Assembly: GCF_030285925.1 (NCBI RefSeq)
Contig: NZ_CP127251.1
Span: 1,302,001-1,366,000, forward strand
Length of the DNA stretch: 64,000 nt
Reading direction: 5' to 3'
Origin: Devosia sp. YIM 151766
Lineage (GTDB): Bacteria; Pseudomonadota; Alphaproteobacteria; Rhizobiales; Devosiaceae
Position numbers and translations under genes: made by a program. Positions 15,210 to 23,051 of the stretch are shown piece by piece. The notes beneath the pieces were generated by a model, which ran no database searches, was not told the origin of the DNA, and was given only the letters and a program-made list of their open reading frames with translations. Each line of letters opens with the position of its first letter. The stretch's first letter is position 1.

Positions 15210-15914
15210 ATGCTACAAAAAATCGCTGGCAGCGCGCTTTATATCGGCAACGCTCCCATCGCCTATCAGACCGAATACGAGGCCACCGACTTCGCCGGTA
15301 TCACCTGGACCCGTATACTGGGCTGGCAGACCTCGGGCGATCTCGGCGCTGAGCAGGCCATGGTCAGCCAGACCCTGATCGACAACAACACGACAGTGTA
15401 TGCCAAGGGGACGATTTCGTTCCCGATCATGAGCAACCAGTTCGTGCCGAACCTGTCCGATCCGGGCCAAATGCTGTTCGCCGCGGCGCGACGGGCCTGC
15501 AAGCCCTATCCGTTCCGAGCCGTTTGGGGCGCCGATTGCGAGGAAACGGCCGCCGTCACCATCTCGAACGCCGAGCCCGCTGTGGTCGGCTGGGTTGCGC
15601 ACGGCCTGCCCAATGGCACGCCCATCGTCTTCACCACGACCGGCACTCTGCCGACCGGCCTGACGGCAGGAACGACCTACTACGTGGTCGATGCTGCCGC
15701 CGATAGCTTCTCGGTCGCCGCTACTCCTGGAGGCTCGCCCATCGATACCTCCGGTGCTGGCACGGGCACGCATACCGCGACTGCCGTGCCGGTGGGCGAA
15801 ACGGACCTGTTCGCCGGTTTCGCCCTATTCGGTGTGAAATCGGGCGGCGATTCCTCGGCCAATCGCCTCGCAACTTTCCCGATTCAGCCTATCGCCCCGG
15901 CACTGACGATCTAA
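15210..15914 (+). CDS. Major tail tube protein with inserted beta domain
   Basis: The 234-residue protein opens MLQKIAGSALYIGNAPIAYQ and keeps tail-tube features (TILDNNTTVYAKGTISFP-like strand region, GQMLFAAARRACKPYPFR). Residues about 120-190 form an extra domain with GWVAHGLPNGTPIVF and AGTTYYVVDAAADSFSVA, a pattern seen repeatedly in phage virion proteins as a surface-exposed add-on. CAGGAG precedes the ATG. The protein would stack as hexamers around the tape measure. A strong hairpin follows before the tail chaperone gene. Confidence 0.75.
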   Translation: MLQKIAGSALYIGNAPIAYQTEYEATDFAGITWTRILGWQTSGDLGAEQAMVSQTLIDNNTTVYAKGTISFPIMSNQFVPNLSDPGQMLFAAARRACKPYPFRAVWGADCEETAAVTISNAEPAVVGWVAHGLPNGTPIVFTTTGTLPTGLTAGTTYYVVDAAADSFSVAATPGGSPIDTSGAGTGTHTATAVPVGETDLFAGFALFGVKSGGDSSANRLATFPIQPIAPALTI

Positions 15915-15940
15915 CCGAACAGCCTGCCTCAACCAGGCTG

Positions 15941-15974
15941 GCCGGGAGCGCGTTGGGGTTCGCGCGCTCCCGGC
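15941..15974 (+). other. Strong 12-bp hairpin between tail tube and tail chaperone
   Basis: GCCGGGAGCGCG and CGCGCTCCCGGC pair perfectly around a 10-nt loop. No T-run follows, so it is more likely an mRNA stabiliser, processing site or weak attenuator than a terminator. Confidence 0.55.
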
Positions 15975-16005
15975 ACCAGAGCCCATCTGAGCCCCGGAGA
16001 ACATC

Positions 16006-16419
16006 ATGGACATTCAATCGCTGCGCAAGGATTCAGCCCTCATCACGGAAGGGCAGTGGATCGACGCAATTCCGAACATGGGCGACCTGCGCCTGCGCGT
16101 CCGCGGCGCTTCCTCGCCACGCGTCGTCGCCGTCCGTGCCCGCAAGCAGCGTGCGGTCCCGCGAAATGAGCGCCTGCGCGATGGAAGCTTGACCGTCGAG
16201 ACCACCATCCAGATCGAAACCGAAGTGCTGCACGAGGCCGTGCTGCTCGATTGGGATGGCCTGACCGATGGCGGCAAGCCGGTGAAGTACGATCCGGCTC
16301 TGGCGCATGAATGGCTTACCAATCCCGACTTCCGCGACTTCGCCGACGCCGTGGTCTGGGCCTCCCAGGTCGCAGACCGCGGCATTGCCGATCAGAAGGA
16401 CGCGACGGAAAAAAACTAA
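16006..16419 (+). CDS. Tail assembly chaperone, short (G-like) form
   Basis: The 137-residue zero-frame product begins MDIQSLRKDSALITEGQWID and has the repeat-strand segment ERLRDGSLTVETTIQIETEV. It lies between tail tube and tape measure, where siphophages encode the G/GT chaperone pair that coats the tape measure during tail assembly. It ends ...ATEKN at a TAA directly after the slippery run at 16,410-16,416. Ribosomes that do not shift make this form. Confidence 0.8.
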   Translation: MDIQSLRKDSALITEGQWIDAIPNMGDLRLRVRGASSPRVVAVRARKQRAVPRNERLRDGSLTVETTIQIETEVLHEAVLLDWDGLTDGGKPVKYDPALAHEWLTNPDFRDFADAVVWASQVADRGIADQKDATEKN

Positions 16420-16784
16420 TCGAGGCGCTGCTGTGGCATCTGGATAACCAGAACGCAGCAGCGCGACGTGATGAGCTGGCGGAGAAGGGCTGGCAGATAC
16501 CCGACCATCTCTATCCGCCCGAAATGCTGCCCGGCACCGAACCGTGGTTAGCTGATTTCTTCGAGATCGGCACTGATCGGCCGGCCGGGATGAATGGACC
16601 TGGTCCGATCCCTTCATCCTCGATAGCCCGGCATGTTCGGGACTGGCCAGAGGACGAGGCAGACGTGTTCCGCCAGGTTATCCGGGCCATGGACCGAGCC
16701 TATCTAAGCATCCTTCGGCCAGACGGCGATGCACCAGACACCGGCAATTCAGCAAGAGACGCCTTCAGGGCGGCGATGAGGTAG
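16006..16784 (+). CDS. Tail assembly chaperone, -1 frameshift (GT-like) form
   Basis: A -1 shift on A AAA AAC (16,410-16,416) joins the first 137 residues to 122 more, starting LIEALLWHLDNQN in the overlapping frame, to give a protein of 259 residues. The extension ends with an acidic-helical block (WPEDEADVFRQVIRAMDRAY) and stops 3 nt before the tape measure gene. The extension would contact the tape measure, as lambda GT does. Codon-like quality of the -1 frame begins only at the slip site. Frameshifting is inferred from sequence. Confidence 0.78.
16410..16464 (+). promoter_or_regulatory. Programmed -1 frameshift signal: slippery heptamer and stem-loop
   Basis: A AAA AAC at 16,410-16,416 is in the right phase of the zero frame (GAA AAA AAC TAA). 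After an 8-nt spacer, GCGCTGCTG (16,425-16,433) pairs perfectly with CAGCAGCGC (16,456-16,464). The loop holds a second small stem, CTGG-ataa-CCAG. Heptamer, spacer and stem length all fit known -1 frameshift sites. Confidence 0.8.
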
Positions 16785-16787
16785 CGC

Positions 16788-19079
16788 ATGACTGAACTTG
16801 CTAGTCTCGGCCTATCTATCCGTTCGGACGGCGTTGTTGTCGCCACGGATAGGCTGAACAAATTTTCTGGTGCAGGCGAGCGTGCCGAAGGTGTCGCGGG
16901 CAGTTTGGTCAAAGCTGCTACCAGGGTCGGTGTCGCACTGGCTGGTGCGTTCAGCATCGCTGCACTGGGGGGTTATGCTGATGAATGGAGCGACCTTCAA
17001 TCCCAAGTTGGCGCGGCCATCAAGGATATGGATGCGGCGGGAGGGCTTATGGCTCGCCTTGGCCAGATGGCGCGGGATTCGTATTCGCCGCTCGAAAAGA
17101 CCGTGACGACCTATGCGCGAAACGCGGCGGTCCTGCGGGACCTCGGTAAGAATGCGGATCAGGCTGCCGATTTCAGCGAGGCGCTGAACCACGCTCTTGT
17201 GACAACCGCAACGAAGGGCCAAGACGCAGACGTGGTGCTCAACGCCCTGTCGCGCTCCATTTCGACTGGCAAACTACGGGCGATGGAATACGAGACGATC
17301 ATGTCTCGAAGCCCTCGTGTGCTGGAAGCTGTAGCGGAGGCAATGGGGACCACCGTAACCGGCCTTCGCCAGTTGGCGGTCGATGGCAAAGTGACTGGCG
17401 ACGTGATCGTTGACGGGTTGATCGGGTCGCTCGAAGACTTGCGCAAAGAGGCCGGCGAGATGCCCGCTACGCTGGCTGACGCAGGAACAATCTGGCGCAA
17501 CACTATTATGGAAATTGTTGGCCGCATGGACCAGGCTGCCAACTCATCCGGCTCATTGGCTGAAAAGCTGATCGAGATGGCTGACGCGGTTCGGGCTGGC
17601 GCTGATGGCTTTATACAGTTCGCCGTTGTGGTGTCCGAAAACTTTGAGCGAATGGTCTACTGGGGCAGCGCATACATCACAATGATGGGCGTGAACTATG
17701 TCGCGTCGGTCGGTCTCGCAACAGTTGCCACCGCGGCCATGTCGGCGGCGCTCGCTGGCCTCCGTCTTGCTATCGCTGGCACCGGGATCGGTGTTCTCGC
17801 CATCATCCTTGGCGATGTAGCGCTGAAGCTCTGGGACTCGGCAACTGCAACTGACGGCCTCGCAGATAGCATTGATAATGTTGGCGGCAAGGCAAATGGC
17901 TTCTTCACGTTCATGTGGAACGGTGCAGAGGCTCTTGCCGTGACGTTCGACTGGCTCACCACCGGCATTGCGGCCGGGTTCATGGGAGCCTTTGCGACGA
18001 TCTATGAGAACTACGCCAACCTGATCAACGGCATCCGTGCCGGTTTCCGCGCCATCGGCATTGCTGACATGATCGGTATGTCAGAAGGCGGGGATATGGA
18101 CCCGAAATGGGCCACCGGCGTCCACAACTCTCTTACGCAGGACGCCGCCTCAGCCGGACGCCTGGCCGCAGAGAAGTGGGCTGTCGCCTTCGGGAAGCAA
18201 CTGGACATGGATACGGGCTCATTCCCGACCATGGACGAGATGAAACGCATCTTCGAGATTGGCGGCGACGCAGGGTCAGGGATGGGATCGGGGACATCGA
18301 CCAGCCTCAGCAAGGAGGCCCAGAAGCAGGCTGACGCCTACGCCAAGCTGGTTCGCGGTGCCCACGAATTCATCGCCGCTCAGACCCTTGAGCAACAGGC
18401 CCTCGGCATGACCGCCGAAGCTGCGGCCCGCATGCGCTATGAGCAAGACCTGCTCAACAAGGCCGCGAACGACAATATCAAGCTCACGCCAGCAATGCGC
18501 AGCGAGTTGGCGATGCTGGCCGAGCAAATGGCCGCCACCGAAGCGCAAACCAAGATGCTGACCCAGGCCGCCAACGACAATGCGGCCCTGTGGGGTTCGG
18601 TGCAGGATGGCGTTTCCGGCGTTCTCAAAACCTGGGCGAGGGGAGGCGATATCCTGGACACCATCAGCGACAAGTTGCTGGGCATCGGTGACATGCTGAT
18701 CGATATGGCTGTGCGCAATCTGTTCCAGAACGCTTTTGGCGGCGGGATGGGCGGAGGCGGCTTCAACCTCATGGGGCTGTTCGGGGTCCCATCCTTCGAT
18801 GGTGGCGGATGGACGGGCGATGGCGCTCGATCCGGCGGCATGGACGGCAAGGGCGGTTATCTCGCCATGGTCCACCCGAAGGAGCGTATTGTTGACACCA
18901 CGCGCTCCGGCGGACAGTCCGATGGTGGCCGCACCGTCCTTGAGGTCCGCCTGTCTCCCGAACTGCTCGCTCAGTTGCTCCAAGAAGCTGCTGGTCAATC
19001 TGTCCAGATCACACGCGGAATGGTGGAGCCGGTCTCAAAGGCGGTCGATCAGATGGCCCAGCAGCAGCGGTACGGCTGA
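16788..19079 (+). CDS. Tail tape measure protein
   Basis: The 763-residue protein has the phage tape-measure N-terminal domain (about 60-250; ADEWSDLQSQVGAAIKDMD, AALGKL-type RSISTGKLRAMEYE, and MGTTVTGLRQLAVDGKVTGD), hydrophobic segments near 300-345 (GLATVATAAMSAALAGLRLA) and an Ala/Gln-rich helical region. The Gly-rich C-terminus carries FDGGGWTGDGARSGG. It sets tail length; at about 0.15 nm per residue, a tail near 115 nm is expected (inference). The membrane-active segment may help DNA entry. It starts 3 nt after the frameshift product ends. Confidence 0.92.
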   Translation: MTELASLGLSIRSDGVVVATDRLNKFSGAGERAEGVAGSLVKAATRVGVALAGAFSIAALGGYADEWSDLQSQVGAAIKDMDAAGGLMARLGQMARDSYSPLEKTVTTYARNAAVLRDLGKNADQAADFSEALNHALVTTATKGQDADVVLNALSRSISTGKLRAMEYETIMSRSPRVLEAVAEAMGTTVTGLRQLAVDGKVTGDVIVDGLIGSLEDLRKEAGEMPATLADAGTIWRNTIMEIVGRMDQAANSSGSLAEKLIEMADAVRAGADGFIQFAVVVSENFERMVYWGSAYITMMGVNYVASVGLATVATAAMSAALAGLRLAIAGTGIGVLAIILGDVALKLWDSATATDGLADSIDNVGGKANGFFTFMWNGAEALAVTFDWLTTGIAAGFMGAFATIYENYANLINGIRAGFRAIGIADMIGMSEGGDMDPKWATGVHNSLTQDAASAGRLAAEKWAVAFGKQLDMDTGSFPTMDEMKRIFEIGGDAGSGMGSGTSTSLSKEAQKQADAYAKLVRGAHEFIAAQTLEQQALGMTAEAAARMRYEQDLLNKAANDNIKLTPAMRSELAMLAEQMAATEAQTKMLTQAANDNAALWGSVQDGVSGVLKTWARGGDILDTISDKLLGIGDMLIDMAVRNLFQNAFGGGMGGGGFNLMGLFGVPSFDGGGWTGDGARSGGMDGKGGYLAMVHPKERIVDTTRSGGQSDGGRTVLEVRLSPELLAQLLQEAAGQSVQITRGMVEPVSKAVDQMAQQQRYG

Positions 19080-19771
19080 TGGACCGGAAAATCATCGAGC
19101 TCGATACGCGCCACTTCTGGGCCACGTCCTTTGACTGGCAGATTGATTGGCGCGGCAATGCTGGTCAGTCCGGCGTCACCGGTGCTGGCCAGGTGGTGTT
19201 CGGCAATCAGCCGCGATGGGTCGGCAAACCTGACTTCGGCACGTTTCGCAAGGATAAGATCAGATCATGGCGGGGCGTAATCGCTCAGGCTCGGGGGCGC
19301 TACAATGTGTTCAGGGTCAAGATGTTTGACCCCTTGCGTCCAACTTGGGGGGACATTGGCTCGCCATATAACGGGCACCCCATTCCTCACAGCGATGGAT
19401 CGTTCTTCTCGGATGGATCCGGCTATGGCCAAGGTATGTGCGCGCCGATCCTCGATGTTGCTCCCGCCGGCTCGACTTCGATCCGCATCAATGCCGACTA
19501 TCTCGGAAATTTCATCAGCACCGGCCACATTTTCTCGATCAATGACTGGCCATATCAGGCAGTTGGTATCGAAGGACGCGGGGAGAATGCAGTGCTCCAC
19601 TTCGAAACGCCACTGCGCCGGGCCGTGACGCCAGACGACGAAATCAACCTGAACGCCACCTGTCTCGCCGCCCTTGAGGGAGATTTGGAAGGCTCGGCGC
19701 GCATCGAGCCGTCGATTGTCTCCCGCATGAAGCTGTCGCTTGTGGAATGGATCGGGCCGGGTCGCGAATGA
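19079..19771 (+). CDS. Distal tail (M-like) protein
   Basis: The 230-residue, strand-rich protein begins MDRKIIELDTRHFWATSFDW and includes RGVIAQARGRYNVFRVKMFD and INDWPYQAVGIEGRGENAVL. It follows the tape measure by a 1-nt overlap and precedes an L-like and a peptidase gene, the lambda H-M-L-K-I-J order. It probably forms the ring that starts tail tube growth. The family name is not recognised; assignment is by order and fold-like features. Confidence 0.6.
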   Translation: MDRKIIELDTRHFWATSFDWQIDWRGNAGQSGVTGAGQVVFGNQPRWVGKPDFGTFRKDKIRSWRGVIAQARGRYNVFRVKMFDPLRPTWGDIGSPYNGHPIPHSDGSFFSDGSGYGQGMCAPILDVAPAGSTSIRINADYLGNFISTGHIFSINDWPYQAVGIEGRGENAVLHFETPLRRAVTPDDEINLNATCLAALEGDLEGSARIEPSIVSRMKLSLVEWIGPGRE

Positions 19772-20358
19772 ACATTCCAGAGGAAATTGCACAGCGCCTC
19801 AGCGACGAAGCTGTTGGGGCGGCGCTCTTGCTTGAACTCGATACGGCTGAGGGTTTCATTCGGCTCTACCCAGGAGAGAACGGCGTGTTCAAGGACGCCA
19901 ACGGCACCGAGTGGATCGGCTGTTCGCTGCTGCGCATGGGCGACATCAAAGTGTCGAGCAACGGCACGGCGCCCACATGGGAAGCATCTCTGTCCTATGT
20001 CTATGACCCGAGCCGCGACGACATTCTTTCCGCTATCCGGCAGTATGGCGTAGCGGCGATCGATGGCCGGAAGTGTCGCCTCTACTTTCAGTATTTCGGC
20101 CAGCTCGAAGAGATTTTTGCCCCTATCTGGCAACCCATCAAGTTCCGCACCAATACCATGCGGCGGCTGATCTACAATTTCACTGGGCCGCAGGAGCGAT
20201 CCGTGACCCTCGTTTGCGAAGGTCCATTTCCGCTGCGGTCCAAGCCCATCAATGGCCGCTACACGACAGCGGATCAGCAGCGCCGCTTCCCGGGCGACAT
20301 GGGGCTCGAATTTGCCCCTGTCCATGGGTTCGATGACCAGCCGCTTTTCGGAGCCTGA
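19768..20358 (+). CDS. Tail tip (L-like) protein
   Basis: The 196-residue protein overlaps the preceding gene by 4 nt and begins MNIPEEIAQRLSDEAVGAAL. It keeps strands WEASLSYVYDPSRDDILSAI and RRLIYNFTGPQERSVTLVC and ends with GDMGLEFAPVHGFD. Three Cys are present (GCSLL, RKCRLY, LVCEG), one fewer than the four that hold the iron-sulphur cluster of lambda gpL. Position suggests the tail tip hub adaptor. Confidence 0.6.
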   Translation: MNIPEEIAQRLSDEAVGAALLLELDTAEGFIRLYPGENGVFKDANGTEWIGCSLLRMGDIKVSSNGTAPTWEASLSYVYDPSRDDILSAIRQYGVAAIDGRKCRLYFQYFGQLEEIFAPIWQPIKFRTNTMRRLIYNFTGPQERSVTLVCEGPFPLRSKPINGRYTTADQQRRFPGDMGLEFAPVHGFDDQPLFGA

Positions 20359-20359
20359 T

Positions 20360-20455
20360 ATGAAGCGCCCATTGCCTCACGATCAGTTCGTCATTCGCCT
20401 GTGTTTCGCAGGTCTCGTTGTGGCCGTGGCGGCGCAATGGGTTGGCCTTGTCTGA
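20360..20455 (+). CDS. Tiny single-span membrane peptide (possible)
   Basis: A 31-residue frame begins MKRPLPHDQFVIRLCFAGLV and is mostly one hydrophobic helix. It starts 1 nt after the previous stop and its end overlaps the peptidase gene start, which suggests coupling. It could be a real micropeptide or only a spacer, and there is no homology to judge from. Confidence 0.35.
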   Translation: MKRPLPHDQFVIRLCFAGLVVAVAAQWVGLV

Positions 20456-20843
20456 TCTGGTCACCCAGCACCTTCGCCGGTGGGCGACGACAGATTTTAT
20501 CTGGGGCGAGACGGATTGCCTGATGGTGCTGGCTGACTACGTGCTGGATCGGCTCGGCGTTGACGGTGCGGCGCATCTGCGGGGGCGGTATCGTGATCGA
20601 GAAAGCTGCGTGGCGCTGACTGGGTTGGATAAGGGCCATGAGCCGGTTGTGGCGGCGTGCTGCGAGATTGCCGGGCTCGCGCGAACCATTGCGCCCATCC
20701 GCGGCGATATCGGCGTCTTGCGTCTCCGCAAGCTCGAGTTCGGCGGCCTGTGCCTCGGTGATCGCTGGGCTGCAAAAACACTCGACGGGCTGATGATGTT
20801 TGATCGGCCCGAAATTGTCGCTGCCTGGGCGGTGAGGGGATAG
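20448..20843 (+). CDS. NlpC/P60-like tail peptidase (DUF6950-like, K-like)
   Basis: The protein of about 131 residues has FIWGETDCLMVLADYVLDRLG, where the Cys matches the nucleophile of NlpC/P60 tail peptidases such as lambda gpK, then LRGRYRDRES and DIGVLRLRKLEFGGLCLGDRW cut by turns. A TTG start at 20,448 is preferred because family members begin a few residues before the first helix; TTG at 20,418 or 20,442 also fits. Such proteins sit at the tail tip and can cut peptidoglycan at infection. Catalytic His is not assigned with certainty. Confidence 0.7.
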   Translation: MSDLVTQHLRRWATTDFIWGETDCLMVLADYVLDRLGVDGAAHLRGRYRDRESCVALTGLDKGHEPVVAACCEIAGLARTIAPIRGDIGVLRLRKLEFGGLCLGDRWAAKTLDGLMMFDRPEIVAAWAVRG

Positions 20844-20848
20844 CATCC

Positions 20849-22987
20849 ATGCTTTTGCGAGCCTTCCGGGCCGTCCTTTTGGGCGGGACGATGCTTTTTG
20901 CCTTGCCGACAGCGGCGCACGCCGATCCCGTATCGGTCGCGATCCTTGGTTGGATGGGTTACGGCGGCGCTGCCGGCCTGCTGGCGCCAACGGCTGTACT
21001 GACCAGTCTGATCGGCAATGCGGTCATGGCTGCGTTGCCGGGTTTCTTGCTCAATCTGGCCATCGGCGTCGGCGTCACGATGTTGGCCAATGCCCTGCGG
21101 CCCCAGCAGAACAGCCAGGCGCAGGATCCGGGCTCCCGCATCGTCAATCTGCGGCAGTCAATTCAGGATCGATCGAGGTCTTATGGCCGCGTCCGAACCG
21201 GCGGCCCGGTGGCCTTCTGGAAGCTGAAAAACGGCAGGCGATACGTTGCCGTTCTCTACAACACCGGTGAAATCGACGCCGTCGAAAGCGTCTATCTCGA
21301 TGAAACTGAGGTGACGCTGAACGGCGACGGCTATGTGACGCAGAGCCGGTTCACTTCGGACGGATCATCCATGGTCCGCATTAGCCATTTCTTGGGAACG
21401 CCCGGGCAGACATCCCACCCCTGGTTGGCGGCGGCATTCCCAGAGTGGACATCCAATCACCGGCTCCAAGGCATCGCTGGCTCGGTTATGGTTTGCCGCA
21501 ATCCCAAGCCCGAGGATTTCGCCAAGGTCTATTCTTCCGGCCGTGAGCCGACCGTCTCGTCGGTCTATCGCGCATCCAAGGTGCTCGATCCGCGCGACAA
21601 CGTTCGCCGCTGGACCACGAACGCTGCCCTCGTCATCGCGGACTGGATCACCAGTTCGGACGGACTTGGACAGGAGGTCGACTGGGATGAAGTCGCCTAC
21701 GAGGCCGATGTCGCTGATGTTCTCATGCGGACGCGCGGCGGCGACTGGATCCCGCGCTGGCAGTTGTGCGGAACCTACTTCTTCAGCCAGACCCGGGAGG
21801 AAGTTCGCAAGCAACTGGCCATGGCCTGCGATGCCTGGTTCTACGACCGTCCGGACGGAAAGGTTGGATTCAAGCTCGGCCGCTGGATGGAGCCGCAAGT
21901 CACCATCCGGGCCCATCACATCAATTCGATCAAGTTGGGTGAGGGACAGGACGGAGAGACGCAACAGAACGCGCTGTCCGTCGAATATGTCGAGGCGGCC
22001 GCTGGCTATCGGCAATTCCCCTCTGCTGCGGTCACGATCAACGATGGGAACGCCTACAATCAAGCCTCTGTGGCCGCGCACTGGATTCCTAACCACACAC
22101 AGGCTTGTGCGGTCGGGAAACGCACCTTGCGCGCGATGCGGTCGCCACTGGATATCACGCTCAACCTGAAGCTCTACGGCCTATTGCTGATGCCGGCTGA
22201 TGGCGACGACAGCCGCACATTCGCGGTGGATTGTCCCGAGTTCGATATTGTCGGTACTTATGAGCTGGCCGATTTCCAATTGGCGCCGGATGGCATGTCC
22301 GTTACCGTGACGGGGAAGCTGACCCAGCAGGCGGATTGGCTATTCGACGGGCTCTATGACGAACCCGAGCCGTCCGCGATCTCGGATGTCACCGTCACCG
22401 ACGACATTACCGACCCAACCGGAGTAACGCTTTCGTCGCCAGATGCTGGCGCGCTCTATGTGGCATTTAACCCGCCGTCCCGGGCGAGTCTGCTGAAACG
22501 CATCCGCTATCGCAGGGTAGGGGCGACTGATTGGAGCGAGCTAGGCGTTCCTGCCTCTCAGGACTTTCTCTGGATCAACGGCCTGCCCCCTGGTGATGCC
22601 TACGAAGCTCAGGTGCAGTTCAGGACGGCGACGGCTAACGCCAGCAATTGGGTCGCGTCTAACCCGGCCAGCGTCGTCATATCGGCAACATCCACACCGC
22701 CGGGGCCGGTAACCGGAGCAACGGCATCTGGCGGGGCGGGGGAGGCGACCTTTGATTGGTTCGCGCCAAACAGTCCGAACTACGTCGGGGCACTTATCTA
22801 CATCAACACCGTCAACACGTTCCCCGGCGGCGTGCCTGCGGCGACCGAGTATGGCCTGCCAAATGCGCCGGATAGCCGGGTCGTAACGGGCCTGTCTGCC
22901 GGAGCAAAGTTCGGCTGGATTGTCGCAATCAACGCATCCGGCGATGGGGCTGCGCCCGTCGCAACAGGCGGCTTCACAGTCACCTAA
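20849..22987 (+). CDS. J-like tail tip / host specificity protein with Fn3-like C-terminus
   Basis: The 712-residue protein has a hydrophobic, Gly/Ala-rich N-terminal part (LLAPTAVLTSLIGNAVMAALP, about 40-80, as in fused I-J proteins) and a J-like core with SRSYGRVRTGGPVAFWKL, FSQTREEVRKQLAMACDAWF and a baseplate-hub-type fold. Two fibronectin-III-like repeats occupy about 510-712 (SVVISATSTPPGPVTGATAS marks the second). It would form the tail tip that contacts the receptor. A terminator follows, leaving the fibre gene in its own unit. Confidence 0.82.
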   Translation: MLLRAFRAVLLGGTMLFALPTAAHADPVSVAILGWMGYGGAAGLLAPTAVLTSLIGNAVMAALPGFLLNLAIGVGVTMLANALRPQQNSQAQDPGSRIVNLRQSIQDRSRSYGRVRTGGPVAFWKLKNGRRYVAVLYNTGEIDAVESVYLDETEVTLNGDGYVTQSRFTSDGSSMVRISHFLGTPGQTSHPWLAAAFPEWTSNHRLQGIAGSVMVCRNPKPEDFAKVYSSGREPTVSSVYRASKVLDPRDNVRRWTTNAALVIADWITSSDGLGQEVDWDEVAYEADVADVLMRTRGGDWIPRWQLCGTYFFSQTREEVRKQLAMACDAWFYDRPDGKVGFKLGRWMEPQVTIRAHHINSIKLGEGQDGETQQNALSVEYVEAAAGYRQFPSAAVTINDGNAYNQASVAAHWIPNHTQACAVGKRTLRAMRSPLDITLNLKLYGLLLMPADGDDSRTFAVDCPEFDIVGTYELADFQLAPDGMSVTVTGKLTQQADWLFDGLYDEPEPSAISDVTVTDDITDPTGVTLSSPDAGALYVAFNPPSRASLLKRIRYRRVGATDWSELGVPASQDFLWINGLPPGDAYEAQVQFRTATANASNWVASNPASVVISATSTPPGPVTGATASGGAGEATFDWFAPNSPNYVGALIYINTVNTFPGGVPAATEYGLPNAPDSRVVTGLSAGAKFGWIVAINASGDGAAPVATGGFTVT

Positions 22988-23011
22988 CCACCAACAAATC
23001 ACCCATTATCC

Positions 23012-23037
23012 AGCCCGCCACTGAGCGGGCTTTTTCG
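23012..23037 (+). terminator. Terminator after the tail tip gene
   Basis: AGCCCGC and GCGGGCT pair around a 6-nt loop and are followed by TTTTCGTTTT. A clear rho-independent terminator separating the tail tip gene from the fibre/peptidase gene. Confidence 0.8.
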
Positions 23038-23051
23038 TTTTGAGGCGAACA

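Noticed and set aside
16311..16784. Independent gene starting at 16,311 in the frame of the chaperone extension
   Set aside because: The first 100 nt of this frame lack protein-like composition and a ribosome-binding site; quality begins exactly at the slippery site, so frameshift fusion explains it better.
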